From positions 1 to 20,414 of the forward strand of contig PXTQ01000018.1 of NCBI GenBank assembly GCA_003022505.1: 20,414 nucleotides of DNA, read 5' to 3'. Position numbers and translations under genes: made by a program. Origin of the DNA: Bacteroidetes bacterium QS_8_64_10. Lineage in GTDB: Bacteria > Bacteroidota > Rhodothermia > Rhodothermales > Salinibacteraceae. This document shows positions 1 through 6,314 of this stretch, piece after piece. The stretch's first letter is position 1, and each line of letters starts with the position of its first letter. Under the pieces are notes generated by a model, which did no database searches, was not told the origin of the DNA, and saw nothing but the letters and a program-made list of their open reading frames with translations.

Positions 1-868
1 CGACGCGACGGCCCAGCACGTCGTAGACCGCCAGCGTCACGCGCGAGGAGCGGTCGAGCACGAACGGAACGCGAGTGACGCGCCGCACCGGATTCGGATA
101 GACCGGCGCGAGCCGAGGGCTGCCGGGGCTGTCGCCGCGCCCGGCCACGCCCGACCCAACCGGTCTCGTGACGCGGAGCGTCGCCACGAGGTTGGCATTG
201 TCGGTTTCCTCTTCACCGCAACTCTCGCAGGCAAACGTAAAGTAGCCCGTCGTGTCCGCCGACGAGCGCGCCAGAAACGTGCGAGCCGGAAAGTAAGCGT
301 CATCTTCGCCGCCGGCGGAGCCGTCGTCGAGTACGAACTGCACGCTCGCCCGGTCTTCGGCCAGCACGTCGAACTCCACGATGTAATCCACGGTGTCGAT
401 CACCGCCGCATCAAAGACGACTGCGTTGAAGACGCCCGGCTCCAGCGACGACAGCGGCACCGTCACCGAGTCGCGGTAGGAGCGCGGCACGATGACGGCT
501 TCGTCCGTGCCCGCACCACTCACCGCCGTGGTGTCGGTGAGACGGATGCGCAGGCGGCCTTCCCCGCGAACCGGCGACCGGTTCTGCCCGCTCGAGTCGT
601 TGATGGCGAAAAACACCGAGTCGAGCGTGCCGGTGAGCGGCGGCGAGAAGCGCAACGTAAGACGTTCACCGTCGGACCGCAACGGGTAGTAGTACGCCGC
701 CTGCGTCGTGTCGAAGTAGCTGACGTAGCGCGACGTGTCGGGTCGGGCGAGTGCCGGAACCGCCGTTTCAGCGGAGCGCATAGAAATGTTCTGCGTCTGC
801 GCCTTGCCGGGCGGCGCGGCGAGCGCGAGAGCCAGCAGAACGATGACACCGAGGAATTTACGACGCAT
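1..868 (-). CDS. Secreted protein with type IX C-terminal sorting domain (partial, 3' end off the left edge)
   Basis: The minus-strand frame is open from an ATG at 868 to the left edge (289 codons, no stop). It starts MRRKFLGVIVLLALALAAPPGKAQ, a clear signal peptide. The middle (about residues 40-210) is a beta-rich, Asp/Ser/Thr-rich region that I cannot assign to a family. It includes a Cys pair (FACESCGEE) just before the C-terminal part. The visible C-terminus has 'LAPVYPNPVRR' followed by 'LAVYDVLGRRV', the start of the Bacteroidetes por/type IX secretion sorting domain. About 35-45 residues are expected to lie beyond the window. Export through the Sec pathway and then T9SS to the cell surface is inferred from the family. 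Gene identity is solid; function is unknown. Confidence 0.85.
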   Translation of the reverse strand, partial: MRRKFLGVIVLLALALAAPPGKAQTQNISMRSAETAVPALARPDTSRYVSYFDTTQAAYYYPLRSDGERLTLRFSPPLTGTLDSVFFAINDSSGQNRSPVRGEGRLRIRLTDTTAVSGAGTDEAVIVPRSYRDSVTVPLSSLEPGVFNAVVFDAAVIDTVDYIVEFDVLAEDRASVQFVLDDGSAGGEDDAYFPARTFLARSSADTTGYFTFACESCGEEETDNANLVATLRVTRPVGSGVAGRGDSPGSPRLAPVYPNPVRRVTRVPFVLDRSSRVTLAVYDVLGRRV

Positions 869-975
869 GGACTGGGTAAATAAATTGCTGGTCGTCTTAT
901 TTTGCGCGAAAGAAGATTGGGAGATGAAGGGAAGGTTGGGGCGGCCAAAGCCTGTTTGCGCGCTCCATCGCTCTT

Positions 976-1098
976 ATACCGAATCCAACTGATGATGTCG
1001 CCATCGTTTTTCACCGGATGTGGAGCGACACAGCGCGCTGCGTCGTTACGTCAAAATTAGAACTCTCGCATCCCGACACAGGCATTTGGATTCGGTAT
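976..1098. repeat. MITE-like element bounded by 13-bp perfect inverted repeats
   Basis: ATACCGAATCCAA (976-988) is the exact reverse complement of TTGGATTCGGTAT (1086-1098). The 97 bp between them has no convincing ORF. Both arms begin with TA, at 977-978 and 1096-1097, as a TA target duplication of the IS630/mariner type would give. The element fills most of the 300-bp gap between the CTD protein and the polyketide synthase. No transposase is present, so it would be non-autonomous. A long-range transcript hairpin with no mobile origin is the alternative. Confidence 0.5.
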
Positions 1099-1170
1099 TA
1101 CTTTCCATTCCTATCAATCCCATCCCCCTATCGTTTTTGAAAGCTGTTTCCCGCCATATGTAATTCAGGC

Positions 1171-2283
1171 TCAGCGCACTTCCTGAAACAGCGCCCCTTC
1201 GAGCGTAAGTCCGGGGCCGAACGCCATCGCCACACCGTTCCTGAGATGATCCTCCCCGTTTCGGCGGCGATCCAGAAAGCGCTTCAGCACGAACAGAATG
1301 GTCGGCGAACTCATGTTGCCGTAGAGCCGCAGGATCTCCAGGCTATCGTGCACCTCCTTGTCCGCGAGATTCAGAATCGCCTGCGCCTTCTCGACGATGG
1401 CGCGCCCGCCGGGATGAATCGCCCAGAAATCGATGGCGTTTCGGTCAAGGTCGTGCGGGTGCAGGAGCGCGCCGAGGTAGTTCGGTAGCAACTGCGAGAC
1501 GGTGTCGGGCACGCTCGGCGCGAGGCCCATCAGAAAGCCCGTATCGCCGATCTCCCAGGTCATGTCGCCCATCGAGTCGTCGTCGAGCACCGTGTGATTG
1601 CCCGCGTACGCCAGTTCGCCCTGCGCCTCCTCGTCGGAGCGCTCCGCGAGGACCGCCGCCGCCGCGCCGTCGGCAAACAGCCCGTTCACGATGGCGCTTT
1701 CGAGCGAGTCGTCCACCTGAAAGTGCAGCGTGCAGAGTTCGGCGCAGACGAGCAGGACGCGCGCTCCGGGCGTGCTCTGGCAGAAGCCGTGCGCCGCGCG
1801 CAGCCCATTAAAAGCAGCATAGCAGCCCATGAAGCCGACGACGGTGCGTTGCGTGTCGGGTGGGAGGCCGAGCCGCCGCACCAGTTCGATGTCGAGGCCG
1901 GGCGCGAAGAAGCCCGTACAACTGACCACGACGACGTGCGTGATGTCGTCGGGCGGCGCATCGGCCTGATCGAGCGCGTCGCCGGCCACGCGCTCGGCGA
2001 GCGGCACCACGGCCTCGCGGTACTTGCGGTTGCGCTCGGCGGTGGAGGGCGCGGGCGAGAGCGCCCAGTTCTTCGGGTAGAACGTAAAGTCCTCCGGCTC
2101 GCGCCCGTAGTCCTCGACGCACGAGTACCGGTAGTCGATGCCGGAGCGCCGGTAGATAGCCGGCAGCCGGTTTTTGACCGGATCGGGTAGCCCCTCGATC
2201 TGCTGCATGAAGGCCGCCGCCTCCATCTGCGGCTTCTTGAGCGGCGGGTTGCCCGTGGCGATGGCCTCGAGGATGGTGGGCAT
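1171..2283 (-). CDS. Type III polyketide synthase (chalcone/stilbene synthase family)
   Basis: Homodimeric thiolase-fold enzyme that extends an acyl-CoA starter with malonyl-CoA and cyclises the product (alkylpyrone, alkylresorcinol or phloroglucinol types). The ATG at 2283 gives 370 residues, a normal family length. An in-frame upstream TTG at 2343 would add 20 low-quality residues and is rejected. The catalytic triad is complete: Cys154 in 'GFMGCYAAFNGLRAA', His290 in 'WAIHPGG' and Asn323 in 'LYGNMSSPTILFVL'. The C-terminal 'GVAMAFGPGLTLEGALF' signature is present. No adjacent methyltransferase, oxidase or acyl-CoA ligase is visible, so the product cannot be predicted. No clear Shine-Dalgarno precedes the start, which is common in this phylum. 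Confidence 0.93.
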   Translation of the reverse strand: MPTILEAIATGNPPLKKPQMEAAAFMQQIEGLPDPVKNRLPAIYRRSGIDYRYSCVEDYGREPEDFTFYPKNWALSPAPSTAERNRKYREAVVPLAERVAGDALDQADAPPDDITHVVVVSCTGFFAPGLDIELVRRLGLPPDTQRTVVGFMGCYAAFNGLRAAHGFCQSTPGARVLLVCAELCTLHFQVDDSLESAIVNGLFADGAAAAVLAERSDEEAQGELAYAGNHTVLDDDSMGDMTWEIGDTGFLMGLAPSVPDTVSQLLPNYLGALLHPHDLDRNAIDFWAIHPGGRAIVEKAQAILNLADKEVHDSLEILRLYGNMSSPTILFVLKRFLDRRRNGEDHLRNGVAMAFGPGLTLEGALFQEVR

Positions 2284-2297
2284 GGGGCGCTGCGCGC

Positions 2298-2323
2298 GTG
2301 TGGACGTGTGAAGGTGTGTGAAG
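2298..2323 (+). repeat. Degenerate GTGTGGA/GTGTGAAGGTGTG intergenic repeat
   Basis: This lies directly upstream of the polyketide synthase start. About 18 of 22 bases match the left arm of the intergenic structure beginning at 7737, so the same simple GTG/GAA-rich tract recurs in non-coding DNA. The rest of the gap, 2324-2600, holds only short GC palindromes around 2390-2415 and I see no gene in it. Confidence 0.4.
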
Positions 2324-2600
2324 CTGTTTGGCAAATCGGTCAAGGGCTGCGCGTGCGCCTTGCACGCCCATCAGCCTCCTCCCTCGGCTCGTAGCGCGGC
2401 TACGCGCCTCTGGAGTCGTGGTCTGCTGAATGCGCAGTTCGCTACGCTCGCTTTCTTTCCGCTCACCAAACAGGTTCCGTATGTGTGAAAAGTATAATAC
2501 GGGATGACAAGTCTATCAGGTCCAGCAAGTCCAGCTGGTCTTTCAGACTTGCCGAACGCCAAACACGAAACATCCAAACGCGCCACTAAACACGCCAACG

Positions 2601-2822
2601 CTATCGACGCCAGAACGCCGGTACGAACAGCAGGAGCACCGTGAAGATTTCCAGCCGTCCGGCCATCATCATAAGCGCCAGCAACCACTTGCCGATCATG
2701 GGAACGTGGGCGTAGTTTTCGGTGGGGCCGAAGGTGCCCCAGGCCGGCCCGATGTTGCCGATGCAGGCGAGCGTGGCTCCAATAGAGCTGAGCAGCCATG
2801 CTCGGCCCGGTGAAAACCGTCA
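2601..2822 (-). pseudogene. trkH: C-terminal remnant of TrkH-family potassium uptake protein
   Basis: Translating the minus strand from about 2795 to a TAG at 2601-2603 gives the typical C-terminus of TrkH/KtrB channels: 'SIGATLACIGNIGPAWG' (fourth selectivity-filter region), then 'GPTENYA', 'KWLLALMMMAGRLEIFT' and 'LLFVPAFWRR'. Only about 62 codons remain of a normal 480-500. A TGA at 2820-2822 closes the frame upstream. Codons just beyond it (about 2823-2885) read 'KVILLRLPCVALREVVLYVT', which faintly resembles the 'KVVRLLLL...RE' segment of TrkH and may be a further eroded piece. There is no start codon and no other domain, so a functional K+ channel is excluded. The C-terminal assignment is strong; the upstream extension is a guess. 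Confidence 0.8.
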
Positions 2823-3021
2823 TTTCGTAACATACAGGACCACTTCCCGGAGTGCAACGCAGGGCAATCGCAGTAAAATCACTTTACTAAGAAAATGGTG
2901 CTGGTGAAGTGAGAGTTACCTGCTCTTACTGATCCGTGAGCGGATTGCTAAAATCGATGAAGCGAAGCTCCCAAGATGTATCCGGGCCAACAAAGCACCT
3001 CCTGGAAAAAAGCGAAAGGAG

Positions 3022-3049
3022 AGACGAGCGAAGCGACTCACGTAGTAAA
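3022..3049 (+). repeat. Dispersed 28-bp intergenic repeat, copy 1
   Basis: AGACGAGCGAAGCGACTCAC followed by GTAGTAAA. A second copy at 12122-12149 matches 27 of 28 bases, and a looser, interrupted version lies at 5047-5086. The core GAGCGAAGCGACTC is an imperfect palindrome. All copies are intergenic. The surrounding gap 2823-3175 contains no convincing gene apart from the possible trkH debris at its left end. Confidence 0.6.
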
Positions 3050-3175
3050 AGGGGCGACGAGCGCTCACATTCCTCTTTCGCTTTTCGCCTTTCTCTAACG
3101 CTCTACGTTCCATTACGACTACTCTCCTTTTGGCGGGCCAATGTTTAGAAACCCATGCTCGCCTCAGTAACCTCG

Positions 3176-3976
3176 TCATTCGCCATCCGCAACGACCGTC
3201 ACCTCGCCCGCGTGGAAGGTGCGCCGCCCGCTCGCCGTTTCCAGCACGAGCGCGCCCGTCTCACTGACGCCGTGCAACGTGCCGCCGGCTTCAGCGGATC
3301 CATCGGCGGTGCGCACGGTCAACTCGTCGCCGCATCCTGCGAGGCGCGCCTCGTAAGCTTCGCGGACGGAAGCCCCCTCGTCGCATCGGAGCGCGTCGTA
3401 GCGTTTCTCTAATTGGCGCAACAGATCGGCCAGGAGTGGCGCGCGCGAGACGGGACGCCCGCCCTCCAGTAGCAGCGACGTGGCGCGCCCGGCCAGTTCG
3501 TCCGGGAAAACCTCTTGGTTGACGTTCAGCCCGACGCCCAGCACCACCGGCCCCGGCGAGGTACCCTTCGACGACGATTCGAGCAACATCCCGCAGCATT
3601 TTCGTCCGCCGACGAGCACGTCGTTGGGCCACTTGATGGCTGGCTGGTGCGGGAGGCAGGCCGCTATCGCGTCTGTCACAGCGACGCCCGCTGCCAGCGT
3701 GATGAGCGAAAGGCCCTCCGCTGGCAGGTCGGGGCGCAGCACGACCGAGAACAGCAGGTTGCGCCCCGATGCGTCGTTCCAGCTTCGTCCCAGCCGCCCG
3801 CACCCGGCGGTCTGGTGTTCAGCCACGACGAGGCTGCCTTCCGGCGCGCCCTCTCGCGTCCAGGTCATGGCCTGTCGATTCGTAGAACCCGTCTCCTGAT
3901 AGCCGCGCGCCGGGCGACCCAGGCGCTCCGTGCGAAGGTGACGGTGAAGGTCGTCGAGAAGCGGAAGATGGGTCAT
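3176..3976 (-). CDS. birA: Biotin--[acetyl-CoA carboxylase] ligase (BirA, catalytic form without HTH)
   Basis: Activates biotin to biotinyl-5'-AMP and transfers it to the biotin carboxyl carrier lysine of acyl-CoA carboxylases in the cytoplasm. 266 residues from an ATG at 3976. It begins directly in the catalytic domain, so it is a group I ligase without the DNA-binding repressor domain. Landmarks: 'QETGSTN' (about 27-33), the adenylate-binding loop 'QTAGCGRLGRSW' (55-66), 'IKWPNDVLVGGRK' with the catalytic Lys, 'GVGLNVN', and a small C-terminal SH3-like domain ending 'GEVTVV'. The usual first Arg of the GRGRRG loop (E. coli R116 position) is Cys59 here; the Arg matching R118 is kept. Monocistronic by spacing. 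Family assignment is confident. Confidence 0.94.
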   Translation of the reverse strand: MTHLPLLDDLHRHLRTERLGRPARGYQETGSTNRQAMTWTREGAPEGSLVVAEHQTAGCGRLGRSWNDASGRNLLFSVVLRPDLPAEGLSLITLAAGVAVTDAIAACLPHQPAIKWPNDVLVGGRKCCGMLLESSSKGTSPGPVVLGVGLNVNQEVFPDELAGRATSLLLEGGRPVSRAPLLADLLRQLEKRYDALRCDEGASVREAYEARLAGCGDELTVRTADGSAEAGGTLHGVSETGALVLETASGRRTFHAGEVTVVADGE

Positions 3977-4284
3977 ACCGTACCGTCAAGTCTGTTCTTT
4001 TCATGTTTCTGCTTTTCCGTTTCCGACGCGGCTGACGAGGGGCGAACTAACGAATTACGGTGAACGCTTTGTTGCGCCGAGCGAGCAAAAGCGTATCACG
4101 AACGGGACAGCGCCGTTCATCACAGTGCACGGACAAGAAACTTGACCGTGACAAACCGCGCTGGAACGATTATTGTTTTCGTTACAAAAACTGAAAGCGA
4201 ACGATCAAACTGTTCAAAAATCGGTGTTCGTTTTGGTCGGTCGCAGCATGGCAGTTTTTCAGCAAGCACGGGGGCCGCGTCGTA
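3977..4284. other. Divergent intergenic region between birA and the TPR gene
   Basis: A 308-bp gap between divergently transcribed genes. It is more AT-rich near 4160-4240 than the flanking genes and must carry both promoters. I could not fit the Bacteroidetes TTTG / TAnnTTTG promoter pair convincingly and see no ORF with coding character. Confidence 0.4.
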
Positions 4285-5007
4285 ATGCAACGGATAATCG
4301 GAATCCTTCTTCTCGGAGGCGCGCTGCTCGCAAGCGGGCCGGCACATGGTCAGGTCCGCGGGATGCGCCAGTCGTCGGCGGAGCAGGCGTCGCCGGTGCG
4401 TCAGCCGCGCTCCCCGGAGGTAAAGACGCAGTTGGACCGGGCGCGCACGGCGTTCGAGAGCGGGGCGAGCATGATGGAAGCGAAGGTGCGTGTGGATCGC
4501 GTGCTCAAGAAGCATCCCGACGACGTGGCTGCGCGCAAGCTCCGGGCGCAGGTCTTGCTCGCGCTGAATCGCCCGGCCGGGGCGCTCGCCGATGCCCGTC
4601 GCGCCGCAAAGCTTACCCCGCAGGACGGCGAGGCGCACCTGCTGATGGCCGAAGCCGCCGGCCTCGAAGGCGACACCACGACGGCCCGCCGCGCGCTCGA
4701 ACGCGCTGCTGATCGGGTGGCCGACGAAGCGTCCCTGCACGTGCGGCTCGCCTGGACCGCCACGCACCTCGGCCTGCTCAACCGGGCGGAAGCCTACGCG
4801 CGTACGGCCCTGGCGCTGAACTCGTCGCTCGCCAACGCTTACTATCAGCTCGCGCGTGTCTTCGTGCGGAAAGAGCAGTCCGGCGACGCCGCCATGATCC
4901 TAAAGCGCGGCTTCGAGTCGTCGCTGCTCGACCCGATTGCCGTGCGGCAAGACTCGCTCCTGCACCGCCTCACCGATCACGAGCGCCTGCAAGAGCATAT
5001 TGAGTAG
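4285..5007 (+). CDS. Periplasmic tetratricopeptide-repeat protein
   Basis: 240 residues from ATG 4285. Residues 1-23 (MQRIIGILLLGGALLASGPAHGQ) form a signal peptide with a good cleavage site. After a short linker, residues about 47-215 form tandem TPR helices, with repeat-like segments 'AARKLRAQVLLALNRPAGALADARRA', 'AHLLMAEAAGLEGDTTTARRAL' and 'ANAYYQLARVFVRKEQSGDAAMI' showing the W/L-G-Y-A-F-A-P spacing in relaxed form. TPR arrays mediate protein-protein contacts; the partner is unknown. No catalytic domain is attached. Divergent from birA and convergent with the lipoprotein gene, so it is probably transcribed alone. Confidence 0.85.
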   Translation: MQRIIGILLLGGALLASGPAHGQVRGMRQSSAEQASPVRQPRSPEVKTQLDRARTAFESGASMMEAKVRVDRVLKKHPDDVAARKLRAQVLLALNRPAGALADARRAAKLTPQDGEAHLLMAEAAGLEGDTTTARRALERAADRVADEASLHVRLAWTATHLGLLNRAEAYARTALALNSSLANAYYQLARVFVRKEQSGDAAMILKRGFESSLLDPIAVRQDSLLHRLTDHERLQEHIE

Positions 5008-5046
5008 TAAGCGCCTGAGCAAAAATGATCCGATATCTCGTCCGAC

Positions 5047-5086
5047 AGACGAGCCGCAGGCGACTCACGTAGCGTAGCGAAGTAAA
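5047..5086 (+). repeat. Divergent copy of the GACGAGC..GCGACTCACG intergenic repeat
   Basis: AGACGAGC, then GCGACTCACGTAG, then AGTAAA appear in the same order as in the copies at 3022 and 12122, with two short insertions that themselves repeat the GCGTAGCGAAG-like core. It lies in the 172-bp gap between two convergent genes, which otherwise shows no gene and no clear terminator. Confidence 0.35.
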
Positions 5087-5179
5087 CGACGATTGACGAA
5101 TTTTGAACGTTTGCGCGGTCGTCGGTCGGCCGTGGTCCGTCGTCAAGGGCCGCAGTCGTTTTGCGGACCCACTTACTTA

Positions 5180-6082
5180 CTACGGGCTTGAACGACGCGC
5201 GGCGTAGTTTGTGAACGAAGACGACGTGCGGAAGGCGCGCTCGTCCAGCACCGGCACGTCGAGGCGCGTTGTGAAGCGCGTGGAGGCGGGCACCCACGCC
5301 GTGTTCACCCTCTGTTGGGCGCGGTTCATGTGGAGACGACCGTTAGGGGTCGATTTTGTCTTGTGCAGTGGACCGTCAATATAGGTAGGCTGGAGAAATA
5401 CGCGAAGGCGGCTCGTCTCGTCGAGCAGCAGCGAGCGGCTTTGTCGCTTCAGGCGCACGCCCACGAGTTGATCGGTGGCCCGATCCACGTACAGCCGGGC
5501 GCGCTTGACGGCCTGCTCGCCGGCAGCGCTCGGACGCGGCTCGATGGCGACGATGCGGGCGCTCCGTCCACCCAGCAGCGTGTCGCCGGCGAGCCGGTAG
5601 CGGAACGACTCGCGGCTTCGCCTGGCAAGGTACGGCGGTTCTTCGTCGATGATCTGCCGTCCCATGTTCTCCACGTCGGCGCGCAGGTCGCCCCGGTCCG
5701 CGAAATTACCCAGCCAGCCGAGATCGAACGCGCCCGACGAGTCGGCGCGCTCAACCTGCACGGTGCGTTCACCGCCCCGATAGCCGTAGCGGATCACACG
5801 CGAGCGCCGGGCCGAGGGAGCGCCGCCGTCCACACCGAGTTGCACGGTGCGGAGGCGGCGCGTGAACGTATAGCTCTTCAGGTTGCCGAACGCGCCGCGA
5901 AACACGTCTTGACGCAGCGAGTCCAGCACGGTGAGGGCGGCCTGCCGGGTATCCGAAGCGGGAGCGCGGGCGTCCTGCGGCTGATCGCTCGCGCAGCCTG
6001 CGGCCAGGAGCACGACGAGCCACCCAGAAGCGATGAAGCAGGACCTCGCCGCAAACGGTACGTCAGGCAAAAATGAACGCAC
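5180..6082 (-). CDS. Envelope lipoprotein of unknown function
   Basis: 300 residues. The best available start is a GTG at 6082, because no ATG precedes the signal sequence. Residues about 16-30 (FIASGWLVVLLAAGC) are a type II signal peptide with lipobox LAAGC, so Cys30 should be lipidated and the protein anchored to the inner or outer membrane facing the periplasm. The mature part is beta-rich, with 'YTFTRRLRTVQLG', 'ESFRYRLAGDTLLGGRSARIVAIEPRP', 'RARLYVDRATDQLVGVRLKRQ' and 'TRFTTRLDVPVLDERAFRTSSSFTNYA'. This 'structure, then dependence on an earlier measured quantity' pattern recalls LolA/outer-membrane lipoprotein-sorting folds, but no diagnostic motif was found. The last segment is well formed and ends in a TAG. 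Function unknown. Confidence 0.75.
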   Translation of the reverse strand: MRSFLPDVPFAARSCFIASGWLVVLLAAGCASDQPQDARAPASDTRQAALTVLDSLRQDVFRGAFGNLKSYTFTRRLRTVQLGVDGGAPSARRSRVIRYGYRGGERTVQVERADSSGAFDLGWLGNFADRGDLRADVENMGRQIIDEEPPYLARRSRESFRYRLAGDTLLGGRSARIVAIEPRPSAAGEQAVKRARLYVDRATDQLVGVRLKRQSRSLLLDETSRLRVFLQPTYIDGPLHKTKSTPNGRLHMNRAQQRVNTAWVPASTRFTTRLDVPVLDERAFRTSSSFTNYAARRSSP

Positions 6083-6314
6083 GGAAGACAGTCGGGTACG
6101 TTACTGGTGCGAGGGAAGCTGACGAAAAATCATCCTGCTTCACCACTCTCGTTCCGGGGCGCACTGCCTCGGAATGAGTCTTTCGTCGCGCTCACGGCAC
6201 CACGCGACGAGCACATGCGGGAAGCTACCGGGGAGCGTGCTGGTGCGGGGGTAGCCAATGAGAGACGCTTCCGGAGGGTCCTTCTGATTTCGATTCTTTC
6301 CAAAAATTAGCGCC
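6083..6314. other. Divergent intergenic region with small hairpin
   Basis: 232 bp between the lipoprotein and FNT-fusion genes. CTCGTTCCG (6148-6156) and CGGAATGAG (6170-6178) can pair with one G.U and a 13-nt loop. The region must contain both promoters, but I could not place one with confidence. No gene seen. Confidence 0.35.

Noticed and set aside
520..1014. 164-codon minus-strand open frame with many Arg residues
   Set aside because: It overlaps the CTD protein in another frame, spans the inverted-repeat element and has shadow-like Arg/Thr-rich composition.
2916..3179. Short ORFs on both strands in the gap between trkH remnant and birA
   Set aside because: They translate the dispersed repeat (DERSDSRSK-type phrases) and have no recognisable domain or start context.
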